The notes: generated by a model not told the origin, from the sequence alone. DNA of 64,000 bases from Amorphophallus konjac (GCA_022559845.1 CM040118.1:232423224-232487223); one strand, 5' to 3'. Positions 20,393 to 31,648 are shown, counted from the stretch's first letter. A program made the numbers and translations.

Positions 20393-23191
20393 CATCGCTG
20401 CTCCTCTGGAGTAGAGTGTGTGGCTTCCAAAAGCCCCCTCAGTGAAAAGCCCAAAGAACCTCCGGCCTGCACTGACTCAGAGGGGGTAGCGCGTCCACCC
20501 ACAACCTCTCCCGGAGCGCCCCTGTTCTGGTACTTCCGCAATACCCTCCGACGCAGGGTCTCCAGCTAATCTAGAGCTCGCCGCTCTCGAACCACCGCCT
20601 CCATCTCTCGGGCCCGAGCATCGGCCTCTCTCTCCTTCGCCTTGGCAAGGAGACCCCATAGCATCTCGTCGGTCTCCACCTCGCCAAGGTGGCACGTCAA
20701 GTCCTCGACGCGTACCTCCAGCTCTCGCCGAGAGGCCAGGCTAGCCTCTAACTCTCTCCGCTGCAAGAGTTAACATGCACAGATACACAAATCAGGGGAA
20801 GATAAAAGAAAGGAAGATAAAAACTGTTCTAAACAAAAAGTGCTTAGACCATAATGTTTCAGCCAGCTCTGCCTCCCTCTCCTTGGCCCTCTCAAGAGCC
20901 ACCTCCAGGCGGGCCTCTAGATCCTCCACTCCCTCTGCCTAGGACGATGGCCCAGCCTCTCCGACCATGCCAGCCCTCACATGGACGAATGCCAACTCGC
21001 TCTGCTGTAAGAGAATGGGCAAGTAGTTAGTCAAAAGTGCCGAACTAGAATTCTCACTTACTCATTCGGACTCACCAGCTCACAGAGCGAATGCCTCAAG
21101 TCCACGATCATCTGGTGTAGAGTGGCGATCCGGTCCTGAAGGATGCACGCGGCCTCAGCCTCCGGCATCTGCATTAAATGCCACCAAGATTAAATACTAC
21201 AACACATAAGGGCAGTACTTTGTCAGAGTTAAGGAGACTCACCGCCCATGTGTCGAGACGAACCCGCCCGACATACCGGTCTTTGTAGTCGGCCAAATAT
21301 ACTTCGTTGTCCTGTAATTCCAGATCGCGCTCTAGGGAGGGACCCTCCTGTAGTACCTCGACACGGTAGAGCGAGGCCCAGTCCTGGTTGCTCGTCGAAC
21401 TTTGCCGGCGCCCTCGATCTGACCCATGCTTCGCTGGGATCACCACGGGAGGCTGGTGCCACCCGAAGGTCCGCTAGACTAGCAACAGGTAAAGGGGCGC
21501 CCTCAGGTTCACACAGAACAACATTGTGTCCCTATAGAACCAGGCTCACCCACCGGTCACCCAAGACTGGGCGGTGTCATCTTCGCTCGCATAAGGTGTC
21601 CACACCACCTGTAAAACACAAAATAAGAAGCCTTGATAAAATGAACTCATATAACAAGCAAATGGCAACACAAGAGTTAACTTTAACAAAACACTCACCC
21701 GGTGGTGTGGGAACTCATCCAGTGCTGACCGCAAATCTGAAAGCTACCAGGTAGCGGTCTCAAAGCACCTCGCATCGCGCCATAAGTGGAACAGCCTGAG
21801 TCCTATCACTCGGGATGGTGCCGCGGCCTAAGGGGAAGCGTGTATACCCCCAAATCTGACATAAAGAGCAAAGAAATCATGAATATAACCAATAAACAAG
21901 TAATTTATATAGGTAGATTTGGTTTTAGGGTAGACTCATTCCTGCAGGAAAGGAGTGAAGCTGCCCAGGTTCCCCGAACCTAGCCTAAAGGGGTCCATGT
22001 GGGCGAAGAGGTGCGCCAGCATCACTCTTCCCCACGTAAGTTGGGGCCCCCGCTCGATGTCACATATCAATAAGAGGTACTTCAGGTTCACATTGTTAGA
22101 AGAGGTCGCAAATAGTAGCCGGCCAAAGAAGTAATGGAGGAAGAGTCGGATCTCCTGGTCCTCGGCTCTCTCCCTTAGTCTGATCCTCTGTCGTACTTGC
22201 TGCAGATATGCACCTGAGTCCTCTAGTGGTCCTCGGACCACGCCGGCCAACCCCACTGTGGCGCTGATCCTGCCGAGTGGGATGGTGGTCACCAGCCTCT
22301 TGGTACGGGTTAGCCACGCACCTAGCAGTCGATCCACCTCCCGCTGGTAGTCCCTCAGCTCCTAACCCAATGCTGGAGCCCCAGCCATGGGCAAGCCCAT
22401 CAGGTAAGCAACATCCTCAAGTGTGGGGACCATGTGACCCGCTCGCGGAGCGTTGTCAAGAAGCGGGCATCCACAGGAAGAGGTGAAATACAAAAGAAAG
22501 GGGTGAACCCCAGTCGGTCCACCCGCCACCTCTGCTCGTGGGGGAGGGAATGGTACCCCGCCCACTCCAAATCCCATGAAACACAGGCGCGGATCCTCCG
22601 TCGTCCCTACAAGCACCACAGAAACATACCAAACATCAGCCATCAGCCATCGTTTAAGTTCCTAGCCTTGAGGCATGGGCGGCCACGTCGCTGGCCGCCT
22701 TGCCCTGTGGACAGCCAGAACCTTGGCTGCCCACAGGTTCTTCCCCAGCCATCCCAACTCCATTCTTCAGCAAAAAAAAATCAAACAAAATTCTAAAAAT
22801 CTGCAAAACTTACCCATAGACTTGGTGCATCATCCCCTGCTTCCTCAACCTCCGTAGGTGGCACATCCTCCTCATTGTCGGAGTCTCCGTGATCCCCCTC
22901 AGGGCTAGACTACCCACTCTCCGACGTCGCAGCTGGACTCTCAACTTCTCTGTCGACTGACTGCGATGGAGGGGGGGTAGACGAACTACATGCAGCTTCA
23001 TCCAATGGCTCGCCCTCGCTCGAAGATGGATCCCCATTCCCTCGGCCCAAGGGAGCTCGCCGCAGCCCCATGACACCCAAGCTCGTACGGGAAGCCGGCT
23101 GGGGATCTACCAGGAGGAGATTGAAGGAGAAGAGTTCTCCAAAGCTCTGAGCACTCAGGGGCGCAAATAGAACATCCTTTGGGTTGGCCAT
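20393..23191 (-). pseudogene. Antisense PMD gene copy 1 in element D, six or more exons, broken
   Basis: Plant mobile domain (PMD) protein of the MAIN/MAIL and transposon-associated family; molecular role unknown. Reading on the minus strand: acidic Ser-rich N-terminal exon (ATG at 23189-23191, to 22814); PMD exon 22606-21942 (MVPTLEDVAYLMGLP, IRLFLHYFFGRLLF, LTWGRVMLAHLFAHM, ending FLQ); exon 21855-21699 (IWGYTRFP, LDEFPHHR); exon 21608-21243 (VVWTPYASED, RTFGWHQPP); exons 21168-21076 and 21004 to about 20850, then 20760-20393 (charged, coiled-coil-like: RRELEASLASRRELE). Introns 21609-21698, 21169-21242, 21005-21075 and 22607-22813 have GT donors (GTGAGT or GTAAGT) and AG acceptors, phase 0 where checked. 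Breaks: in-frame stops in the first PMD exon (GAPALG stop ELRDYQ) and elsewhere, a one-base shift in exon 21855-21699, and the donor at 21941 reads GA not GT. Confidence 0.78.
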
Positions 23192-23737
23192 TCTGTTTGA
23201 AAGGCCCCCTCTCTTTGTGCCACCAATGAAGGGAGGTGGCCAGGGTGTTGGCCACCCACCTGAGTAGGAGGCGGCCACTACCCTGGCTGCCTTCCCCCTT
23301 CTGTCTGCCTATGTGGGCCTTCATGCCTTGTTCAGCAAAAGAAAAAAAAAGGAAAAAAAGAAAAGGAAAAGGAAAAGTGCTCACAATGATATGCATCTCC
23401 CACAACAAAACATAAAAAATCAGAAAATATATATACCATAGCCTTTCATTCCATTTCATCAAACATTCAAAAACCTACCAAAAAACATGAGCGTTCTACT
23501 TTTAGTTCTTCCTCTCTCAAAATAATGCTAAACAGTTGCAATTCATCAAGTTCGGCGTCGCATGAATAATTCATTGACGACTGGTCAGAAACCCCGTAGA
23601 TAGCCCACATAGTCTTTCAATTCATCTCTGTCCTCCCCCACATCAATTTGTGCCTTCAATACGGCGGCATGGGGTCTCCATGCTCGCCGAATCTTTCGAA
23701 GCCGTCTTCTATCCTCGTTGGTCCCTAGGAGATGCCT
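23192..23737. other. Spacer between the two antisense PMD copies
   Basis: About 545 bases. It contains GGTGGCC-type words, an A/G-rich stretch (about 23337-23378) and no clear exon. The downstream end of PMD copy 2 may extend into it. Confidence 0.5.
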
Positions 23738-24927
23738 TCAGATCAAGGCTCCCCTCGAGGCGGCCTCTGGGATCTGTCTGGGCAATCCCACCTGGCGATG
23801 ACATCGATGGACTTGGTATAGCACTAAGTCCCGAGCCCCAACAAGCCAGAGCTCCCGGTCCAATGACTCACGGACTCGAAACTCCAGGCGTCGATACATC
23901 ATCGGCACGAACACAAACTGGTCATGGGGCAGGAAGTTTAAGTAGTCACAATAGTTATCTCTGTTCTTCAGAAGCACTGTCTTGCATACCACTCGATCCG
24001 ACTAAAGAGAGCCCTAGCTGGGTAGAGGGTGCTCTTCTCAAAGATTCGGGATGCAGTAGTAGCTGTGTCGTCATAATCAAAACTCAAGTGGACCTCCATC
24101 CACACCTGCAGTAGTTAGAGGCTCCCCATGGTGCTCCCACCTAAACTCATCTGCGTAAGCTCGCAGTATAAGTGAGCAAGCACCTCCCAAGAGAGGAAGT
24201 GCCCTTCCCACAAGATAGTGAGCTGTCCGACGTACTCTCACATCAGTATGTCCCCAGACATATGGAAGAGCAATGTCCCACCGAGGCACAACGTCAGTCC
24301 TCGCATCAGTCGGTCCACCTCCGCTGACTTGTCCCTGATCTGGCCCAGTAACCACCTGGCAAGGCAATCAACCAAGACCCCTCACTGGTCTGTCATCCAC
24401 CAAACCTCTCGTTTGTCGCAAACTATCTCGACCAGAACTTCCTCCCAAGGAAGGAGGTCTATCAGGTCGCCCGTGTCTAAGTCTCCCCACTGGAAGAGAA
24501 AATCAATCTCCTCCATCAGTGCTGAGGCCTCGAACTCCTGGAACACGAAGGTGTGGGTCTCCGGATGCCACAGCTGGAGCAGCGTGCCTAAAGCCTCCCA
24601 GTTCCACCTCATGCTGGTGAACCTTTTAGCCATGATGACTAGGCGCGTCAGGAGCCACTGACGCATATAAACCCTCATGTCAAGTGTAATCGCCGCCAAG
24701 AGGTCGTAGAGCCAACCGTAACATCCGGCGTGCCTAGCTCTCGGGAACACTGGAATAGGCTGGAAAAGAAGAAAAGAGAGGGGATTAATCTCATGATTGT
24801 CTTATCTTGCATCCCAATACCCATAGCTCACCTGGCCATCCTTCACAAGCAAACTAAGGTGTCCCCTCATCTCGGAGAGGACACTTGGTTCTGCGCTCCC
24901 TGGCGGATGAGAGGAAGAAGACGCCAT
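23738..24927 (-). pseudogene. Antisense PMD gene copy 2 in element D
   Basis: Exon 1 runs from ATG 24925-24927 (MASSSSHPPGSAEP) to 24832. A 72-base intron follows (24760-24831; donor GTGAGCT, acceptor TTTTCCAG), then exon 2 from 24759 (PIPVFPRARHAGCYGWLYDLL). PMD landmarks: LLQLWHPETHTFVFQEFEASALMEE split here as LWHPETHTFVF and SALMEEIDFLF; LSWEVLAHLYCEL; LLQVWMEVH; and the C-terminal LPHDQFVFVPM and QVGLPRQIPEA. Unlike copy 1 there is no intron at the LLQ-VW position. In-frame stops and at least one frameshift (near 24000) break it. It is related to copy 1 in domain order but clearly diverged, so the pair is an old duplication or two captures. Confidence 0.75.
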
Positions 24928-25811
24928 CTCAAAAGCTCTTTCCTTGATGGTACCTACTCTCTGCCTCGCAACCCTAAAAGTTCACAGCGAAAGGGGCATT
25001 GACTCCCGGTGGCTTATAGTCAAGAGTCATACTCTGTTCTGGATTCCAGCACTCATGGAACCTGAACAGGTAGCTGGCCACCTAGGGTGAGGTAGGTGGC
25101 CATAGCTCTGGCTGCCCACCAGGGCCAGACGACCACAAGGTTGGCCACCCACTAACTATAAACAGCAACCCCTTTGGTCGTCTCTCAAAATTGTTTAGGA
25201 GCCAGGCTTATTTTAATCGAGTTCACATTTACGTTCCAATGTAATATTCTCTTCATTGTTATTATCATGTGAACTTGGCTAATGTGTGTTGATGCAACTG
25301 CAGATAGCAAGATCGGCCATCAAAGGTTCACACGACGTCATCGCCAATCAATGCATTTTTAGATAGTAACCTCGGAGGATAATAGCTTCGGGCGCATAAA
25401 TCTCGAGTTCCTCTCTAATAAAAACCGTGAAAGGTTTATGCTCTTTAAGCTATTCGACAACCGCCTGCCACCTAAAAGATATGATGACGGACTTCCCAAA
25501 CTCTTGACTGCACCTAGCGACAATCGTAGGATGATGGATCCCTACCAAGTTCTGGATTACGTCCGTTGCTAAGCCGGGATGACGAACTTCTCGAACTCTT
25601 GACCGAACAATCCCGGGGGCAGACAAATAAATCATCCGGCTATGCATTAGATAGGTATTTTCCTTTTAAACCCAGCATGCATCATATAGGTCCTTTTTAG
25701 CAACACAATTAACCAAAAACAAAAATGCATGCATGGCATTCGGGGATTATGTAAACAAAACAGGGGACAACACGAATGCTTTGACCTCCCCATGTCTTTC
25801 TCGTCCCCGCG
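24928..25811. other. Element D 3' noncoding region
   Basis: No gene seen. At 25076-25160 there is a run of GGCCACC/GGTGGCC words, the same vocabulary as in the LTR of D. The rest is unremarkable up to the tandem duplication. Confidence 0.6.
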
Positions 25812-26444
25812 CCAATTGACCGTGTTTTTCGATTTCACTGAGCTCATATGAGCGAGTCTACGTGATTCCACTCCGATTTGACTAGTCGAAAGTGTGTTCT
25901 GTGTACGATCGTCATGAGCATTTTGAGATTTGAGGGTCATTTTCCCCTATCCTAATTTACTTACTTACTCTCATTTTAGGTGCCTTGTATCTCCTTGGGC
26001 TGGATTGTGATGCATCCTAGAGTGCACTCAAGTCTCACGTGCGATATGCCGGGGGGTCCCACGGACTGCTGATACAAGCCCTCTTAGATTAGATTTCCTT
26101 CTTACACTTTTGAATGACCTATCTTATCACTTTATGCTTATCCGATCTTATACGTAACTCAGTTTCCGCACGGAGAATCTCCTTGAGCGGGATGTCCCAA
26201 TAAGGCTTGTTTCTTTACCGAAACTCCCATTTATCAATCCGCTGGGCTCCCTTGCAAAATGGGCATTCTGGAGGGGCATTTGTAGACGCCTAATTTAGGA
26301 CATCCTGCGGATCCCCAATTAGACCGTCATATTGGTAATGTTGTCATTTTACTCGTGTTAATCGACGTTTTATGTGTTTCAAAGTCCAGCCCAACACATA
26401 CTATTGGGCCTTAATCGAACTTTTGAGTGATGAGGGCCCATGGG
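25812..26444 (+). repeat. Tandem duplication, copy 1, across internal/LTR junction of D
   Basis: About 633 bp starting CCAATTGACCGTG, containing the purine tract GGAGGGGCATT and, at 26281, the LTR start TGTAGACGCC plus 164 bases of LTR. It is near-identical to the next unit. Confidence 0.9.
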
Positions 26445-27076
26445 CCAATTGACCGTGTTTTTTGATTTCACTGAGCTCATATGAGCGAGTTTACGTGATT
26501 CCACTCCGATTTGACTAGTCGAAAGTGTGTTCTGTGTACGATCGTCATGAGCATTTTGAGATTCGAGGGTCATTTTCCCCTATCCTATTTTACTTACTTA
26601 CTCTCATTTTAGGTGCTTGTATCTCCTTGGGCCGAAATGTGATGCATCCTAGAGTGCGCTCAAGTCTCACGTGCGATATGCCGGGGGGTCCCACGGACTG
26701 CTGATATAAGCCCTCTTAGATTAGATTTCCTTCTTACCCTTTTGAATGACCTATCTTATCACTTTATGCTTATCCAATCTTATACGTAACTTGGTTTCCG
26801 CACAGAGAATCTCCTTGAGCGGGATGTCCCAATAAGGCTTGTTTCTTTACCGAAACTCTCATTTATCAGTCCGCTAGGCTCCCTTGCAAAACGGGCGTTC
26901 CGGAGGGGCATTTGTAGACGCCTAATTTAGGACATCCCGCGGATCCCCAATTAGACCGTCATATTGGTAATGTTGTCATTTTACTCGTGTTAATCGACAT
27001 TTTATGTGTTTCAAAGTCCAGCCCAACACATACTATTGGGCCTTAATCAAACTTTTGAGTGATGAGGGCCCATGGT
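26445..27076 (+). repeat. Tandem duplication, copy 2, with the second LTR start
   Basis: Same unit repeated head to tail. The second LTR start TGTAGACGCC is at 26913, again after GGAGGGGCATT. Differences from copy 1 are scattered substitutions. Confidence 0.9.
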
Positions 27077-27344
27077 CTGGGTGGCTAGGTCGATGGCCGC
27101 CCAGGTTGGCTGGGCGTCCAAGGCTTTGGCCACCCAGGTCTGGTAGAAGGCCACAAGTTTGGCCACCTTCACCCCGTGAACGGCCAATGGTTTGACCACC
27201 CTCCTGCAACTGTTGGTCAAAGAAACGTGCCATGTTTGCCCACCACGCCTTGCACGAGCCCTGGCCTCATCGACCACGTCTGAAGGCACGAAGCTGGAGG
27301 CTTCTAGAGGGAGGTCCCAGTGGCAAAACCTTCGGAAGGTGGGG
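26913..27344 (+). repeat. Element D 3' LTR, first part
   Basis: Starts TGTAGACGCC after a purine tract. After 27076 it has a dense run of GGCCACC/GGTGGCC-like words. It is cut at 27344 by element C and probably resumes at 40596. Confidence 0.78.
27340..27344. repeat. Target-site duplication of element C, left (TGGGG)
   Basis: The right copy at 40596-40600 reads TGGGA, one substitution. Confidence 0.75.
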
Positions 27345-27854
27345 TGTAACACCCGGGAATCTTAAAATAGAAATGTACAAATAAAAAAAATTATATATAT
27401 TTATATATTTAACTATTGAACCCATATTCTAATTCTATTTGATTAACCGTTTAAAACTATTTAATTAATAATTCAAAAACCAACATATACTTTAGAAGAT
27501 GCCAAATTATATTTTAGGAAATGCCAATTTATATTTCAATCACTTAGGAAATTAATAATACATCTTATTACACTATTCTAAAGAAATAGGAAATAGGTTA
27601 TATAGATACGGTTTTAAAGGATAAACGTCAATTTTACAAGATGCTAAATCATATTTTCATAATTTAGAAAATTTTATACTTCAACTTTTACATTACATCA
27701 TTATTCTGAAGAAATAAGGGTATATAGATGAGGTGTTCAAGGATAAACATAATTTAGGAAGTGAGTAAGGGTATATAGATAATTTTGGTTAGTGTAGAGT
27801 GAATAGAAAAGTCTCCGTTCAAAATCACGACTGTTATTAAGCCGTTACTCACGA

Positions 27855-27989
27855 AATAACGACATGTAAGGTGTCGTTATTCAACTAAAGTAGATACATA
27901 AGGATGGAAAGGATATATATCCAATTTTGGTCCTTAGAGGGTGATAGGAAAATGCACCAAAAGAAGTAACGACCAATGCATGGTCGTTA
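27855..27989. repeat. Two perfect stem-loops with GTCGTTA arms in LTR C
   Basis: AATAACGACA/TGTCGTTATT, 10-base arms with a 7-base loop (27855-27881), and TAACGACC/GGTCGTTA, 8-base arms with loop AATGCAT (27967-27989). In the other LTR (about 36890-37022) each has one arm mismatch. Confidence 0.85.
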
Positions 27990-28591
27990 TTCACTAAACA
28001 ACGACATATGTTAGTTCGTTATTTCCTAAACGTGAATAGTGACGTGAATAGTGTCACTTTTTATTTAAATTTTTTTTTAAAAAATTTATATGTAAAAATA
28101 GAGAAAAATGTAAGGATCTCACCCATGAAATTTCACAAACTAACTCCATCAATTTTTAAAGATAAAAATCATTGAAGTTAAGTGGGAAGTTTAAAATAAA
28201 GAAAATGAGGATGAATCACGACCCTCTCATAGGCACCATTTTCCACCAGACAGACTTTTCGATTTCTTATCCCCAACAGCCTGTATAAGCGGCATCCCAC
28301 TGAGATCCGATTTTCACGGATCTTGTTTCCCCCTCATGTCGACTCAAACCTTATATTATACTCCTAATGAAGCAAACCTTCAAGGCTTGCTGTTGAGAAG
28401 GGGAGACACTTCTGAAGGGTTGCAGAGGAGGGAAGAGTTGCTTCTTCCGTCTGCTACAACTCCTGCCACTTCACAGAGGTAGGTGTTCTCAACTTTTAAC
28501 TAAACTAGTAGTTAATCTAGGATGATTAGTCTAGGTATTTAATCTTAGGCTCATTTCCATGCGATATTTAGTGTTTACAAAGTATGTGTTA

Positions 28592-29335
28592 GCTTAAATC
28601 TAGGATGATTAGCATGTATTAGCTTCATACCTAAGATAATTAGCATGTATTAGCCTTATACCCAGAATAATTAGCAAGTATTAGCCTTATACCCAGAATA
28701 ATTAGTAGGTATTAGTCTTATACCCAGAATAATTAGCAAGTATTAGTCTCATACCTAGAATAATTAGCATGTGTTAGCTTAAATCTAGGATGATTAGCAT
28801 GTATTAGCTTCATACCTAAGATAATTAGCATGTATTAGCCTTATACCCAGAATAATTAGCGAGTATTAGTCTTATACCCAGAATAATTAGCAAGTATTAG
28901 TCTCATATCTAGAATAATTAGCATGTGTTAGCTTAAATCTAGGATGATTAGCATGTATTAGCTTCATACCTAAGATAATTAGTATGTATTAGCCTTATAC
29001 CCAGAATAATTAGCAAGTATTAGCCTTATACCCAGAATAATTAGCAAGTATTAGTCTCATACCTAGAATAATTAGCATGTGTTAGCGTAAATCTAGGATA
29101 ATTAGCATGTATTAGCCTCATACCAAAGATAATTAGCATGTATTCGCCTTATACCCAGAATAATTAGCAAGTATTAGTCTCATACCTAGAATAATTAGCA
29201 TGTGTTAGCTTAAATCTAGGATGATTAGCATGTATTAGCCTCATACCTAAAATAATTAGCATGTATTAGCCTTATACCCAAGATGATTAGCATGTATTAG
29301 CTTCCATCTAAGGTAATTGGTATAAATTAGCTTCA
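28592..29335 (+). repeat. Minisatellite, about 24 units of 30-31 bp, in the 5' LTR of C
   Basis: Unit pattern AGNCTTATACCCAGAATAAT then TAGCAAGTATT. Variant units recur in order (TTAAATCTAGG, TCATACCTAAG, TTATACCCAG, TCATACCTAG), giving a higher-order period of 4-6 units. The copy in the 3' LTR has 23 units. Confidence 0.93.
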
Positions 29336-29920
29336 TATCCATACGATATATCCGTATAACGTAAGTTTTATCATTTAACTAACCTGTTAACATACGTAAT
29401 TAACATGTTAGTGGATCTACTAACTAATTAGCATACCTAGTTAACCTGTTTGGTAGCCTATCAAGAAACCTTGTCTCCATTTAGTTCTTGTAAAATGAAA
29501 ACTAGTATGATACGTCATGTTAAAAAATTGATATTTGAGCAACTAAAGCATGAAACGAGTGCATGAATACAAATCTATAATCCTTACGATTTTCTCTATC
29601 TATCCATGTCATCAATTTTACCTAAATCAGCTTAAATTGAAGGGCGCCCCTAACCCGGACGCTATTCATTGAACAACGGTTGTAGAACATACGCTTATTC
29701 TAAATAGGAAATGGGCAAAATTGCCCCTCTGTGAAGGGCGCCCCCCCCTCGGGCACCTATTAAAATTTCATGGCAGCCCCTAGGGCGCCTTCTAATAGAA
29801 GGTGGCAGACCCAAGGGTGCCTTCTTCTAAGAGATGGCAGCCCCGTGGGCGCCTTCTAACTGCATGATGTTAAACTGATCGTCCAGTTAACCCTAGCTTA
29901 ATCAAATATTAATACCTTAA

Positions 29921-30350
29921 GCCATTTTGAGCAGATTTGAACTGAGGGGTTGATGCAGCCTATTCACCGCATTGATGCGATGAACTGCTGAGTCGACGCA
30001 GCCTGTTCACCGCGTTGACGCGATGCACTACTAAGTCGACACAGCCGGCTCAGTGCGTTAACGCGATGGGGCATTCCAGGAAGCCATTTTGAGCAGATTT
30101 GAACTGAGGGGTTGACGCAGCCTGTTCACCGCATTGACGTGATGAACTGCTGAGTCGACGCAGCATGTTCACCACATTGACGCGATGCACTGCTGAGTCG
30201 ATGCAGCCAGCTCAGTGCGTTAACAGGATGGGGCATTCCAGGAAGCCATTTTGGGCAGATTTGAACTGAGGGGTTGACGCAGCCTATTCACCGCGTTGAC
30301 GCGATGAACTGCTGAGTCGACGCAGCCGGCTCAGTGCGTTAACGTGATCG
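29921..30350 (+). repeat. 162-bp repeats with GTCGACGC/GTTGACGC words in LTR C
   Basis: Units start GCCATTTTGAGCAG at 29921, 30083 and 30245; the third is shortened. Each carries GTTGACGCAGCC, CGCGTTGACGCGATG and GTCGACGCAGCC words. The same array is at about 38918-39325 in the 3' LTR, where the first unit lost its start. Confidence 0.9.
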
Positions 30351-31178
30351 TTAGGCCTTCACTTTTCCCATCTCCACTGATAGATGGCAGCCTGAGAGGT
30401 GCCATTTAACTCCTGACAGGGTCCTCAAAACCCTGTATAGTTCCCAGGAAGGGCATCCCACAGTGAGGGTGTCGTTTCTAAACATGTCAGGTGACCCATA
30501 AGGCACCTCTCTTATCTAGTTTTTTTTTCCGCGTATCAAACGTTACTGGTTTCCACTCCTAGTTCGTCCCTACATATCAATGCGCCCTTGAATTCCATTC
30601 CATAATTCCGCCTTATATATCCTACTGGTCAAACCTTAAAATTTCATATTGGCTATAAATGAGAGGGGATGTCGATAAACATGATTAATGCTGTGCATAT
30701 AGGGCCCAGTTTGGTCCTGGGAGGAGCACCCGAAGGTACTTGTGCCCATGGGAGTTTATTGACCACGGTGTTTGGCATTGCACCGGAGTACTTGCTTGTT
30801 AGACTTTAGACATTCCACTCATTCACGTGATATTACTTGATCGATTGACTTGAGGCCCGCAGAAGGGTAAAAGTATTTGCTTGAATAAAATTGATAAATA
30901 GCCAATTCCAGTTATACATGCTTGAAATTACGTTGCTTACTATTACTTGCTTGACATGAGTTCTTACCTTCTTGGAAAAAATGTTGTTAATTCCAGTTAT
31001 TGCTTGCTTGATCTCTCTTGCTTATTGAAGTTGGATTCTATATACTCTCACTTGTTATTCCTATACTGCTCTTGTCGATTTTACAATCCTTGCTATCTAC
31101 TTGTCTACATGCATAGATTTACCAACATTAATTGAACTTGTAAACCACTTAAAGCATGTTAAATCTTGAGATGTAAAT

Positions 31179-31198
31179 CCTACTGAGCGATTCGCTCA
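31179..31198 (+). promoter_or_regulatory. Conserved LTR palindrome TGAGCGA-T-TCGCTCA
   Basis: CCTAC followed by a 7-base perfect stem, 441 bases before the LTR end; duplicated at 40124-40143. The same block occurs in LTRs A, E and G in matching orientation. Function unknown; it lies in a transcribed part of the LTR in A, E and G. Confidence 0.75.
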
Positions 31199-31586
31199 TC
31201 CAGTTGCTTCTAACATTTTCAGGTGATTTGGATGACAACCAGAACTCGGAAGGGAATGAGTCTGAGTGATGAGTGTAGAAATGGAGTCATCAATTGTCAT
31301 GTTAATTGTGTTATTGTAATTCCACTATTTTGTGTTAATTGTAACCCTACGTATGTCAGTTGTATTATGTAGTTATGTCATTTGTATTTCCTTTGATCAA
31401 AACTAATAAAGGAGTGAGGGCTAGTAGTTAATTCTACGAATTTGACATTTTGGTTAGTTGTAATAATCGATAGCTCGATCTATTTATGTTAGTTTCAAGT
31501 CTAAGCTTAGTAATTTGCTTAGTCATTTGTGCACTCTTTAAATTGTCTAAGGAAGATCTCCACTAATTAGCTAGATCGCTTTGGTT

Positions 31587-31597
31587 CTATATAAAGG
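31587..31597 (+). promoter_or_regulatory. TATA-like box close to the end of LTR C
   Basis: CTATATAAAGG, also at 40543-40553. It sits only 42 bases before the LTR end, too close to be the promoter of a normal full-length transcript; it may be accidental or drive a short-leader RNA. Confidence 0.35.
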
Positions 31598-31648
31598 ACT
31601 GTCGCGCCACGGGTAAGCTTCCGCGCTCGGGACGTGACAGCTCTTTCT

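Larger units (their letters stand above)
27345..31639 (+). repeat. Element C 5' LTR
   Basis: 4295 bp. Contents in order: AT-rich U3 with stem-loops at 27855-27881 and 27967-27989; a 30-31-bp minisatellite (28592-29335); GGGCGCC words (29640-29860); 162-bp repeats (29921-30350); a conserved palindrome (31179-31198); a TATA-like box (31587-31597); end ACGTGACA. Confidence 0.93.

Noticed and set aside
28592..29335. Centromeric or other host satellite
   Set aside because: The array is confined to the LTRs of C and appears once in each at the same position.
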